From: Novosphingobium sp. UBA6272
GTDB lineage: Bacteria; Pseudomonadota; Alphaproteobacteria; Sphingomonadales; Sphingomonadaceae
Assembly: GCF_002440635.1 (NCBI RefSeq)
Contig: NZ_DJUW01000028.1
Span: 124,001 to 188,000, forward strand
Direction: 5' to 3'
DNA: 64,000 nucleotides
In this document: in pieces, positions 16,910 to 25,390 of the stretch
Layout of the letters: every line of letters starts with the position of its first letter
How positions within the stretch are numbered: the first letter of the stretch is position 1
Notes under the pieces: model-generated
Told to the model about the DNA's origin: nothing
Seen by the model: the letters and a program-made list of their open reading frames with translations, nothing else
Databases searched by the model: none
Translations under genes and position numbers: made by a program

Positions 16910-18166
16910 GTGACCAAGTACTCCGCCCTCTCCCTGCTGCGCGGCGCGTTCAACGGGCAGTCGCATTGGCAGCCCGCCTGGCGCGATCCTGAACCGAAGC
17001 CAAGCTATGACGTGGTCATCATCGGCGGCGGCGGGCATGGGCTGGCAACCGCCTTTTACCTCGCCAAAGTCCACGGCATCACCAATGTCGCGGTGATCGA
17101 GAAGGGCTACATCGGCGGCGGCAATGTTGGGCGCAACACCACCATCGTGCGCTCGAACTATCGGTTGGAGCCGCTCAGCCGGTTCTACGAATTCAGCCTC
17201 AAGCTGTGGGAAGGCCTGTCGGACGATCTCAACTACAACGTGATGTTCAGCCCGCGCGGCGCGCTGACGCTGGGGCATTCGGATGCCGACATGATCCGCC
17301 TTGCCGAAAAGGGCGATGCCATGGCGGTGCAAGGTATCGACGCCGAACTGCTGACCCGCGACCAGGTGATGAAGCTCGAGCCCTGCCTAGATTTCTCGCG
17401 CCAGGCCCGCTTCCCGATCGAAGGGGCGATGATCCAGTGGCGCGGCGGGACTGCCCGGCACGATGCGGTGGCCTGGGGCTTTGCCCGCGGGGCCGACAGC
17501 CGCGGCGTGGACATCATCCAGAAGTGCGAAGTCACCGGCATGGTGATGGACGGCAATCGGGTGGTTGGAGTGGAGACTACGCGCGGCCGGATCAATGCCG
17601 GCACGGTCGCGATCTGCGCTGCAGGCCATTCGGGCCATGTAGCGGCGATGGCCGGCCTGAAACTGCCGGTAGAAAGCCAGACCCTGCAGGCGATGGTCAC
17701 CGAAGGCGTCAAGCCGATGGTCAACACTGTCGTGATGACCCAATCATTGCACTGCTACATCAGCCAGAGCGACAAGGGCGGGATCGTGTTCGGCGGCGAT
17801 CCCGACAACTGGCCTTCATACGCCCAGCGCGGGCAGCCGGTGACGATGGAGCTGGCGGTGCAGCAGGGTCTGGCGCTGATCCCGGCGCTGTCACGCCTGC
17901 GTATGCTGCGCTGCTGGGCCGGGGTGACCGACATGAGCTTTGACGGCAGCCCGATCATCGGCACCACGCCGGTGGATGGCCTGTGGATCAACGGCGGCTG
18001 GTGTTACGGCGGGTTCAAGGCCACCCCCGGTTCCGGCTACCTGTTCGCGCATTCGCTGGCCCATGGCCGTCCCCACGAAATAGTCGAGCCGTTCAGCCTC
18101 GACCGGTTTGAGCGCGGCTCACCGGTCGATGAGAACGGCACTGGCCCGTTCCCGAATCATCGGTGA
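16910..18166 (+). CDS. soxB: Sarcosine oxidase beta subunit (SoxB), divergent copy
   Basis: A 418-aa SoxB homologue: FAD motif VVIIGGGGHGLATAFYLAK, the NVGRNTTIVRSNY segment and RGGTARHD containing His184, the position where FMN is covalently attached in heterotetrameric sarcosine oxidases. It aligns without gaps to the other SoxB (25391-26644) over the first 184 residues, but sequence identity is moderate. I chose GTG 16910 because the protein then starts MTKYSALSLL, matching MTRFSAFSLF in the other copy; an upstream in-frame ATG lies inside the repeat. Oxidative demethylation of sarcosine or another N-methyl amino acid is expected. It is isolated from its operon partners on both sides by palindromic elements. 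Confidence 0.88.
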   Translation: MTKYSALSLLRGAFNGQSHWQPAWRDPEPKPSYDVVIIGGGGHGLATAFYLAKVHGITNVAVIEKGYIGGGNVGRNTTIVRSNYRLEPLSRFYEFSLKLWEGLSDDLNYNVMFSPRGALTLGHSDADMIRLAEKGDAMAVQGIDAELLTRDQVMKLEPCLDFSRQARFPIEGAMIQWRGGTARHDAVAWGFARGADSRGVDIIQKCEVTGMVMDGNRVVGVETTRGRINAGTVAICAAGHSGHVAAMAGLKLPVESQTLQAMVTEGVKPMVNTVVMTQSLHCYISQSDKGGIVFGGDPDNWPSYAQRGQPVTMELAVQQGLALIPALSRLRMLRCWAGVTDMSFDGSPIIGTTPVDGLWINGGWCYGGFKATPGSGYLFAHSLAHGRPHEIVEPFSLDRFERGSPVDENGTGPFPNHR

Positions 18167-18205
18167 TGGAAATGTGTACGCAGACCTCTCGAACGCCCAT
18201 CGTCC

Positions 18206-18290
18206 CCCCTCCCCGCCGGGGAGGGGCCGGGGGTGGGGGCTCGACGCTGGCGTGGCCCCCCCACCCCAACCCCTCCCCATTGGGTAGGGG
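18206..18290. repeat. C/G-rich double-hairpin repeat element between soxB and soxD
   Basis: A perfect hairpin CCCCTCCCC-GCC-GGGGAGGGG (18206-18226) and a second near-perfect one (18270-18290, one mismatch) flank a long-range pair, GGGGGTGGGGG (18229-18239) with CCCCCACCCC (18258-18267). The whole gives a strong three-stem structure. This looks like a REP/BIME-type interspersed element. The AGGGG at its right edge (18286-18290) is the only candidate ribosome-binding site for soxD. Confidence 0.75.
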
Positions 18291-18299
18291 CTATAGATC

Positions 18300-18563
18300 A
18301 TGAAACTGATCCCCTGCCCCCACTGCGGTAACCGCGCCCAGGCCGAGTTCGTTTATGAACGCACGGCGGATTCGGTCGTACCGCTGGATGCCGCACCAGA
18401 AGTCGCGGTTGCCGCACTGTTCACGCGCGCCAACTTGCGCGGGGTTGAAGAGGAGATCTGGCGCCACACCTACGGCTGCGGCAGCTGGATGCTGATCCGC
18501 CGTGACCGGGTGAGCCACGCCATCGAATGGGTCAAACCGATTGGGCCGAAGGTGCTGCCATGA
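18300..18563 (+). CDS. soxD: Sarcosine oxidase delta subunit (SoxD), divergent copy
   Basis: An 87-aa small zinc-binding subunit. The zinc ligands appear as CPHC near the N-terminus (Cys6, Cys9) and a HTYGCG motif near residue 56, as in known SoxD. It has the normal length but lacks the RPxDPSALSD segment that the canonical copy at 25117-25389 keeps. Its stop overlaps the soxA start as ATGA. It follows the C/G-rich repeat directly, whereas in the other operon soxD begins one base after soxB. Confidence 0.85.
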   Translation: MKLIPCPHCGNRAQAEFVYERTADSVVPLDAAPEVAVAALFTRANLRGVEEEIWRHTYGCGSWMLIRRDRVSHAIEWVKPIGPKVLP

Positions 18564-21307
18564 CCGGCCAGATCAATTTCACGTTCGATGGCCGCGCGCT
18601 GACAGCGAAGCCCGGCCAAACGCTGGCCGCTGCCTTGCTCGATAACGGGATCAAGCTGGTCGGCCGCAGCTTCAAATATCACCGCCCGCGCGGGATACTG
18701 TCTGCCGGGATCGAAGAGCCCAATGCGCTGGTCACCGTGGGCAGCGGCGGGCGCACCGAACCCAACACCCGCGCGACCGACCTCTTCGTCTACGAAGGCC
18801 TGGTCGCGACCAGTCAGAATCGTTGGCCGAGCCTGTCGAGCGATCTTGGCTCTGCGCTGCAACTGGTATCCAGGGCGCTGCCGGCGGGGTTCTATTACAA
18901 GACCTTTTTCGGCCCGCCCAAGCTGTGGCTGTTCTACGAGAAGTTCATCCGCCGCGCCGCTGGCCTTGGCCCAGCCCCGGCCGAGATCGATCCCGATCGC
19001 TACGCCCAGCGTGCGGCGTTCTGTGATGTGCTAGTTGTCGGATCTGGTCCGGCAGGCCTGATTGCCGCGCGCGATGCGGTTCGCGCTGGCAAGAAGGTGT
19101 TTCTGGTCGAGCAGGATGCGGAACTGGCACCCTCTCTGCTGCGCGATCCGCAAGAAATCGACGGTAAACAGGGCCGAGCCTGGGCGGGCGAGATCGCCAC
19201 CGAAGTGCGCACATCCGGCGGGCGCGTCCTTACCCGGACCAGCGCCAGCGGACTGTGGGACGATCAGTTCGTCTGCCTTTCGGAGAAGCTGGTCGAACCC
19301 GGTCAGGTTCCCGTGAATGGCTTTACCCAGCGCTACTGGCATGTCCGCGCGGGCGAAGTTGTGCTGGCCACCGGCGCAATCGAGCGCCCACTGACTTTCG
19401 CGAACAACGACCGGCCCGGCGTGATGCTCAGCCAGTCGGTGCGGACCTATGTGAACCGGTTCGGCGTGGTGCCGGGCAAGCGCGTGGTCGTGGCGACCAC
19501 CAATGACGATGGCTACCTGACCGCGAAGGCGCTGAGGCAAGCCGGTGCCGAAGTGATCGCCGTGCTCGACAGCCGCCCGGCTCCGGTCGGCGGGGATAGC
19601 GAATTCGCCGTGTTCAACGCTGCCGCGCCGGTGACTGCCAAGGGCGGGAAGAACGGCGTGACCGGGCTGGTGGCCGACGTGGACGGGACCACTCAGACCT
19701 TCGCTTGCGACCTGATCGCCATGTCGGGCGGGTTCACCCCGGTGGTGCACCTCCACATGCAGGCCGGCGGCAAGCTGGACTGGGATGAAGCTGCACAGGC
19801 CTTTGTTCCCGGCGCAAGCCGCTGGAACGTGCGCACCGTTGGCCTCGCCGCGCAGCCGGCCCCGGCCGAAACCGTGGGTGCAACCGGCGCTGCCAAACAG
19901 GCCTTCGTCGATTTCCAGAACGATGTGACCGTGGCCGACCTCGATCTCGCCTGGCGCGAGGGTTATCGCTCGGTCGAGCACTTGAAGCGCTACACCACGC
20001 TGGGCATGGCGACCGACCAGGGCAAGACCGGCAACATGGCCGCGCTTGACCGGATCGCGCGGCGTGAGGGGATGACCGTGCCCGAGGCCGGGCTCACGAC
20101 TTTCCGCCCGCCCTATACCCCGGTTTCAATGGGCGCACTGGCCGGTATGGGAACCGGCGAACACGCCCAGCCCACCCGGCGTCCCGCGCTCTATGATCTG
20201 CATGCCGCGAAAGACCCGATCTGGCTCAACGCCGGATACTGGAAGCGCCCGCGGGCCTATCCGATTGGCGCTGAGACGCTGGCTCAAGCCGGCCTTCGCG
20301 AGGCGCGCGCAGTGCGATCTTCGGTTGGGATGTGTGACGTTTCGACCCTCGCCAAGTTTGAGGTGCAAGGCCCTGATGCGGTACAGTTCCTTGAGCGGGT
20401 CTGCCAGACCACGGTTGGCAAACTTGCTGTCGGGCGTGGGCGCTATACTTTCATGGCCCGCGAGGACGGACTGGTGTTCGATGACGGCACCGTCTGGCGG
20501 CTCGAGGAAAACCGCTACCTGCTGACCAGTTCGACCGGCGGGGCAAGCCGGATGGCGACCTGGCTGTCCTATGTCCGCAATCATCTCTGCGCAGACCTGA
20601 AGGTCTCGGTCGTCTGCGTGCAGGAGCATTACGCCGCGATGGCCGTGGCCGGGCCGCAGAGCAGCGCAGTGATGGCCGCGCTGACTGGTGAGGAAGCTCC
20701 GCGCCATATGTCGGTGGTCGAAGCCAAGATCGCCGGAGCGCCGGTGCTGGTCATGGCCGCAAGCTTTTCAGGCGAGCGCGCCTTCGAGGTCCATTTCGAT
20801 GCCAGCCATGCCGAAGCGGTGTGGCGGGCAATCGAGGCTGAGGGCTGCTGTCCCTACGGGCTCGAGGCGATGGAGCTGCTGCGGATCGAAAAAGGCCACA
20901 TGGTGGTCGGCACCGATATCGACGGCCGGCTGACCGCCGGGGAATTGGGCCTCGGCAAGATGGTAAGCAAGGCTGGCACCTGGATCGGCGCCGCGACTTT
21001 GCAACGCCCCGACTTTGCCGACCCGCTGCGCAAGCAATTCGTCGGGCTGGTAGCCTTGGACGGCGGCTCGATCCCCGAAGGCTCGATGCTGGTCCGCTTT
21101 ATCGGCGGCGAGGCCGAGGGCCATGTTACCGGATCGGGCCTGCGGGTGCTGGAAGGCGGATCGATCGCGATCGGGCACCTCAAGGGCGGACAGGCGCGGC
21201 ACGGCGAAGATCTCTACGCCTGGTCGCCCACACGCAAGCAGAAGGCGAAGGTTCGCGTCACGAGCCCACACTTCTACGATCCGGCCGGGGAGCGCTACCG
21301 TGACTGA
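18560..21307 (+). CDS. soxA: Sarcosine oxidase alpha subunit (SoxA), divergent copy
   Basis: A 915-aa SoxA homologue. It has an N-terminal ferredoxin-like domain that has lost the iron-sulfur cysteines (about 1-90), a NAD/FAD domain starting at DVLVVGSGPAGLIAARDA, and a C-terminal GcvT-type THF-binding domain from about residue 560. The C-terminal signature reads LEAMELLRIEKGHMVVGTDIDG, while the canonical copy reads TETMHVLRAEKGFIIVGQDTDG. The chain is 38 aa shorter than the second copy and substantially diverged, which suggests a different N-methyl substrate. Start ATG 18560 overlaps soxD; the longer frame from 18527 is discarded. Expected reaction: oxidative demethylation with the methyl carbon passed to THF as methylene-THF. 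Confidence 0.88.
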   Translation: MTGQINFTFDGRALTAKPGQTLAAALLDNGIKLVGRSFKYHRPRGILSAGIEEPNALVTVGSGGRTEPNTRATDLFVYEGLVATSQNRWPSLSSDLGSALQLVSRALPAGFYYKTFFGPPKLWLFYEKFIRRAAGLGPAPAEIDPDRYAQRAAFCDVLVVGSGPAGLIAARDAVRAGKKVFLVEQDAELAPSLLRDPQEIDGKQGRAWAGEIATEVRTSGGRVLTRTSASGLWDDQFVCLSEKLVEPGQVPVNGFTQRYWHVRAGEVVLATGAIERPLTFANNDRPGVMLSQSVRTYVNRFGVVPGKRVVVATTNDDGYLTAKALRQAGAEVIAVLDSRPAPVGGDSEFAVFNAAAPVTAKGGKNGVTGLVADVDGTTQTFACDLIAMSGGFTPVVHLHMQAGGKLDWDEAAQAFVPGASRWNVRTVGLAAQPAPAETVGATGAAKQAFVDFQNDVTVADLDLAWREGYRSVEHLKRYTTLGMATDQGKTGNMAALDRIARREGMTVPEAGLTTFRPPYTPVSMGALAGMGTGEHAQPTRRPALYDLHAAKDPIWLNAGYWKRPRAYPIGAETLAQAGLREARAVRSSVGMCDVSTLAKFEVQGPDAVQFLERVCQTTVGKLAVGRGRYTFMAREDGLVFDDGTVWRLEENRYLLTSSTGGASRMATWLSYVRNHLCADLKVSVVCVQEHYAAMAVAGPQSSAVMAALTGEEAPRHMSVVEAKIAGAPVLVMAASFSGERAFEVHFDASHAEAVWRAIEAEGCCPYGLEAMELLRIEKGHMVVGTDIDGRLTAGELGLGKMVSKAGTWIGAATLQRPDFADPLRKQFVGLVALDGGSIPEGSMLVRFIGGEAEGHVTGSGLRVLEGGSIAIGHLKGGQARHGEDLYAWSPTRKQKAKVRVTSPHFYDPAGERYRD

Positions 21308-21782
21308 TGTGACGATCGAACAGCTCGGCCGCGCGCCGCTGCACATGCTCGAGCTGTGGGGCGATCCCAAGGCCGCGGCCAAACGGATCGCCAAGGCGCT
21401 GGGCCATGACTTACCCAAGGTTGGTAAGGCCCAGGGCAATGTTCTGCGCCTATCCCCAACCACCTGGCTGGTCGAAGGCGAAGCAGCAGCGATCGAGGCT
21501 GCCCTGGGTGACGGCGGCGCACTGACGCCAACTGGTGGCGGTTACGAGCGGGTACGGCTGTCAGGCCCGGCCTGGCGCAGCCTGCTGATGGAAGGCAGCC
21601 TGTTCGACGCGGAAAGCGCTCAATTCGCTATCGATTGCGTAGCCACCACCCCAATCGATCACGTTGCGGTGACGCTGCGGGTTGAAAGCGAGAACGCCTG
21701 CCTGGCCTATGTCCCGGCCAGCCATGCGGCTGATCTGCAGCACTTCTGGCGGCTTAGCGCAGGTGGCTTGCCGCAGTCGTAA
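21300..21782 (+). CDS. soxG: Sarcosine oxidase gamma subunit (SoxG), divergent copy
   Basis: A 160-aa gamma-subunit homologue with the family's RLSPTTWLVEG and RVRLSGPAWRSLLMEG segments, equivalent to LGPDEWLLRLPEG and TLVLEGPRAIEVL in the second copy. The GTG start at 21300 overlaps the soxA stop by 8 bp; a longer frame from 21123 lies inside soxA and is rejected. Its last 29 bp overlap the 3' end of the opposite soxG. The gamma subunit is structural. This is the least conserved subunit, and assignment rests partly on operon order. Confidence 0.8.
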   Translation: MTDVTIEQLGRAPLHMLELWGDPKAAAKRIAKALGHDLPKVGKAQGNVLRLSPTTWLVEGEAAAIEAALGDGGALTPTGGGYERVRLSGPAWRSLLMEGSLFDAESAQFAIDCVATTPIDHVAVTLRVESENACLAYVPASHAADLQHFWRLSAGGLPQS

Positions 21783-22266
21783 GCCCGGTCCACAGCCACG
21801 GCGCGAAGCTGCGCCAGACATCGACGCTCCAGCGTTCTTCGCCTTTGCGGACCAGCACGATCTCGACCGTTTCGTAGATCGTCCGGCTGCCATAGCCGAC
21901 CGCGAACTTCGACAGATCGCGCGGGCAGCCGCTTGACAGCACCTCGATCGCGCGCGGACCTTCAAGCACCAGCGTGACCGCACGCTCGGAAATGTCGACC
22001 ACGCTCAGCGGAAGACCCTCGCCCATCGGAACCGTCGCGCCTTCGGGCAGGCGCAGCAGCCATTCGTCGGGACCGAGGCAGAGCATGCCGCCTGCGCTTT
22101 CGCCGATCTTGCCGGGAACCATGTGGCCGATCGCCTTGGCCAGCGCTGCAGGATCGCGCGCGCGCAGCGACCAGCGCGCCAGCGGCGGCGAGAGCGAGAT
22201 CGAAACGCCGGGGAACTCGGCCGGCTCAGCCGGAACCGGCGCGGTGCGTGTCGCCAGATCAGACAT
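21754..22266 (-). CDS. soxG: Sarcosine oxidase gamma subunit (SoxG), canonical operon
   Basis: A 170-aa SoxG: central LGPDEWLLRLPEGATVP and VVDISERAVTLVLEGPRAIEVLSSGCPRDL segments are typical, and the C-terminus (YETVEIVLVRKGEERWSVDV) matches the family. It starts at ATG 22266, overlapping the soxA stop by 8 bp; an upstream in-frame ATG at 22290 lies within soxA. It is the last gene of a minus-strand run of about 16 kb. Its 3' end overlaps the convergent soxG by 29 bp (21754-21782), so neither operon has room for a terminator before the other begins. Confidence 0.88.
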   Translation of the reverse strand: MSDLATRTAPVPAEPAEFPGVSISLSPPLARWSLRARDPAALAKAIGHMVPGKIGESAGGMLCLGPDEWLLRLPEGATVPMGEGLPLSVVDISERAVTLVLEGPRAIEVLSSGCPRDLSKFAVGYGSRTIYETVEIVLVRKGEERWSVDVWRSFAPWLWTGLTTAASHLR

Positions 22267-25120
22267 TGAGGCGGCTCCCTTCGGCGTCATAGAACATCGG
22301 CTTCACCACCTTGGCGGTGATCGTCCTGCCCGGCATCGGCACGTGCAGGGTATCGCCCATCCGGTCGAACCCGCCGGCCACCAATGCCATCGCGATCGAC
22401 CGGCCCAGGCTCGCGCTCCAGTAGCTTGAGGTCACATGGCCGATCATCTTCATCGGGATCGGCTGATTGGGATCCTCGACGATCTGCGCGCCTTCGACCA
22501 GCACTTCGGCCGGATCGTCGGTCAGCAAACCGACCAGCTGCTTGCGCCCGTTCGCCACGATATCGGGCCGCGCCAGCGAGCGCTTGCCGACGAAATCCGC
22601 CTTCTTCTTGCCCACCGCCCAGTCAAGCCCGGCGTCATAAGGGGTCACCGTGCCGTCGGTATCCTGCCCGACGATGATGAAGCCCTTTTCGGCGCGCAGC
22701 ACGTGCATCGTCTCGGTGCCATAGGGGATGATCCCATGGGCCTGTCCGGCCTGCCACACCGCTTCCCAGACATGACGTCCGTAAGCCGAGGGAACGTTGA
22801 TTTCAAAGCCCAGCTCTCCGGTGAAGCTGACCCGGAACAGCCGGGTCGGAACCCCGCAGATCGTGCCTTCGCGCACTGCCATGTGCGGGAAGGCGTCACC
22901 CGACAGGTCGATCCCGGAAACCAGCGGCGCGATCACCTCGCGCGCCTTGGGCCCTTGCACCGCAATCACCGCCCACTGCTCGGTGGTGCTGGTCAGCCAT
23001 ACGTTCAAATCAGGCCATTCGGTCTGGAGGTAGTCCTCCATCATGTTCAGCACCCGCGCCGCGCCGCCGGTGGTGGTGGTCAGGTGGAACCGGTCGGGCG
23101 CCAAACGTGCCGAGACACCGTCATCGGTGATAAATCCGTCTTCTCTGAGCAACAGGCCATAGCGGCACCGCCCCGGCTCGAGCCCCTTCCAAGGATTGGT
23201 GTACATGCGATTGAGGAATTCGGCCGCATCCGGCCCGACGACTTCGATCTTGCCGAGGGTCGATGCATCGAAAATCCCAACGCTCTGCCGCACCGCCAGG
23301 CATTCGCGCGCGACCGCCGCGTGCATGTCTTCGCCCGCCTTGGGGAAATAGCGCGCACGCCGCCACTGCGCGACCGGCTCGAACACCGCGCCCTGCGCTT
23401 CGGCCCAAGGGTCGATCGGGGTCTTGCGGGTGGGCTGGAATAGCGCGTCCTTGGCGTGACCGGCCAGTGCCCCGAAGGTCTGCGGGGTATAGGGCGGACG
23501 GAACGTGGTCAGCCCGATCGCCTGAACCGGACGATCAAGCGCGGCAGAGGCCAGCTGCAAAGCATTGAGATTGCTAGTCTTGCCCTGATCGGTCGCCATC
23601 CCGTTGGTGGTGTAGCGCTTGATATGCTCGACCGACTTCATCCCCTCGCGGATCGCCAGCGCGATGTCCTTGGCGGTCACGTCGTTCTGGAAATCGACAA
23701 AGGCCTTGATCGTCGCCGGGTTCTTCGGTGTGGGCAGCTGGCCGACATAGACCCCGCTGCCAAAGCTCCACTTGCCGCCGCAGGCGCCCAGGCAGCGGAC
23801 GTTCTCGTTGGCTTTGCCGGGCAGGTACGCTCCCCAGTCCTCCGACCATTCAAGCTTGCCGAGCGAATGCGACCAGAGATGGACCGATGGGGTCCAGCCG
23901 CCCGCCATCAGCACCGCATCGCAATCAAGCTGCTGCCGCGCCGAACCGTCGGCACGGGCGATCTCGATCCCCTCGACCGCGTGGCGACCGGCAACGCCGA
24001 TCACCGCCGAGCCCAGTTCCACCCGCACACCAAGTTCAGCGGCCTCGGCCAGCAACACCGCATCGACCGTCTCGCGCAGGTCGACAATCGCCGCGATCCG
24101 GACGCCAGCACGGGCCAACGCAAACGCATCGCGCCAGCCGCTGTCATGCGTCGCCATCAACGCTACATTACGGCCCACCGCGACCCCAAAGCGGTTGAGA
24201 TAGGTCCGCGCCGCCGAAGCCAGCATCACGCCGGGCACATCGTTCCCTGCGAATACCAGCGGGCGTTCGATCGCGCCCTGGGCCAGCACCACCTCGCCCG
24301 CGCGGATCCGCCACAGCTTTTCGCGCGCGCCGTGTCCGGGATCGGGCAGGTGCTCGGTCAGCCGTTCGACCGCGCCGATGAAGTTGTCATGGTAATAGCC
24401 GAACGCCGTGGTGCGCGGCAGCAGCGTCACATTGGTCAGCTTGGCCAGGTCCTTCAGGCTCTCGGCCAGCCACGGCCAGAGCGTCGGATCGGCCAAGGCA
24501 CCGCCGCCGAGTTCGTCCTGCTCGTCGATCAGAATGACCTTCTTCTTCGATGCCGAAGCCGCCAGCGCGGCGTCGATTCCGGCCGGTCCCGCCCCGACGA
24601 TCAGTACGTCGCAGTGGGCATAGCAGGCATCGTAAACGTCGGGATCAGCATCGGTCGGCGCGTCGCCCAGCCCGGCCATCCGGCGGATCGCCGGCTCATA
24701 GAGCTTTTCCCAGAACGAGCGCGGCCACATGAAAGTCTTGTTGTAGAACCCGGCCGGGAAGAACCGCCCCAGCCGGTCGTTGATCGCGCCCAGATCGTTC
24801 TGCAGGCTGGGCCAGCGGTTCTGGCTGCGGGCATCGAGCCCTTCGTAGAGCTCGATCGCCGTGGCGCGCAGGTTGGGGGTGAAACGGCCGCCGCCGCGAT
24901 CGACGCTGATCAGCGCATTGGGCTCTTCCGCGCCCGCCCCCAGCAGCCCGCGCGGGCGGTGATACTTGAAGCTGCGGCCCATCAGCAGCACGCCATTGGC
25001 GAGCAATGCCGAGGCCAGACTGTCCCCCGCCCGGCCCTGATAGCGCTTGCCATCGAAGGTGAAGTTCACCGCTGCGGCTTCGGCCACGCGGCCCAGCCCG
25101 GAAATCCGATAGGCGCTCAT
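22259..25120 (-). CDS. soxA: Sarcosine oxidase alpha subunit (SoxA), canonical copy
   Basis: The 953-aa alpha subunit of heterotetrameric sarcosine oxidase. It has a cysteine-free ferredoxin-like N-terminus, FAD/NAD motif DVLIVGAGPAGIDAALAASAS, GWTPSVHLWSHS, and a C-terminal GcvT-like domain with the highly conserved GTETMHVLRAEKGFIIVGQD and KRSLARPD segments. The complex converts sarcosine + O2 + THF to glycine, methylene-THF and H2O2. Length and motifs agree with characterised SoxA, so this is the standard enzyme of the two. ATGA overlap with soxD and an 8-bp overlap with soxG indicate one translationally coupled operon. Confidence 0.95.
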   Translation of the reverse strand: MSAYRISGLGRVAEAAAVNFTFDGKRYQGRAGDSLASALLANGVLLMGRSFKYHRPRGLLGAGAEEPNALISVDRGGGRFTPNLRATAIELYEGLDARSQNRWPSLQNDLGAINDRLGRFFPAGFYNKTFMWPRSFWEKLYEPAIRRMAGLGDAPTDADPDVYDACYAHCDVLIVGAGPAGIDAALAASASKKKVILIDEQDELGGGALADPTLWPWLAESLKDLAKLTNVTLLPRTTAFGYYHDNFIGAVERLTEHLPDPGHGAREKLWRIRAGEVVLAQGAIERPLVFAGNDVPGVMLASAARTYLNRFGVAVGRNVALMATHDSGWRDAFALARAGVRIAAIVDLRETVDAVLLAEAAELGVRVELGSAVIGVAGRHAVEGIEIARADGSARQQLDCDAVLMAGGWTPSVHLWSHSLGKLEWSEDWGAYLPGKANENVRCLGACGGKWSFGSGVYVGQLPTPKNPATIKAFVDFQNDVTAKDIALAIREGMKSVEHIKRYTTNGMATDQGKTSNLNALQLASAALDRPVQAIGLTTFRPPYTPQTFGALAGHAKDALFQPTRKTPIDPWAEAQGAVFEPVAQWRRARYFPKAGEDMHAAVARECLAVRQSVGIFDASTLGKIEVVGPDAAEFLNRMYTNPWKGLEPGRCRYGLLLREDGFITDDGVSARLAPDRFHLTTTTGGAARVLNMMEDYLQTEWPDLNVWLTSTTEQWAVIAVQGPKAREVIAPLVSGIDLSGDAFPHMAVREGTICGVPTRLFRVSFTGELGFEINVPSAYGRHVWEAVWQAGQAHGIIPYGTETMHVLRAEKGFIIVGQDTDGTVTPYDAGLDWAVGKKKADFVGKRSLARPDIVANGRKQLVGLLTDDPAEVLVEGAQIVEDPNQPIPMKMIGHVTSSYWSASLGRSIAMALVAGGFDRMGDTLHVPMPGRTITAKVVKPMFYDAEGSRLNV

Positions 25121-25389
25121 TTGCGGGGCTCTCCCGCCTTGTAGGTCAGCTCGAACTTGTCGGTCACCGTATCGCGCACCGCGTTGAAGAACCGGCCGCA
25201 GCCGTGAACATGGCGCCAGCGTTCATTGTGCCGCCCCTTTGGATTGGCGCGGATGAAAAGGTAGCGTTCCCAATCCGCATCGGACAGTGCCGAAGGATCG
25301 AGTGGACGGGCGATATGGGCCTCGCCGGCATAGGCGAACTCCAGCTCGGGGCGCGTGTCGTCGCAATAGGGGCAATGGATCAGGATCAT
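25117..25389 (-). CDS. soxD: Sarcosine oxidase delta subunit (SoxD), canonical copy
   Basis: A 90-aa subunit with zinc ligands in CPYC (Cys6, Cys9) and HVHGCGRFF, plus the conserved RPLDPSALSDADWERYLF and NPKGRHNERWRH segments that define SoxD. It starts one base after the soxB stop and overlaps soxA as ATGA. Confidence 0.93.
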   Translation of the reverse strand: MILIHCPYCDDTRPELEFAYAGEAHIARPLDPSALSDADWERYLFIRANPKGRHNERWRHVHGCGRFFNAVRDTVTDKFELTYKAGEPRK

Positions 25390-25390
25390 G

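Noticed and set aside
23456..25144. 562-aa + strand frame opposite canonical soxA
   Set aside because: Arg/Gly/Ala-rich shadow with no recognisable fold; soxA on the other strand is highly conserved.
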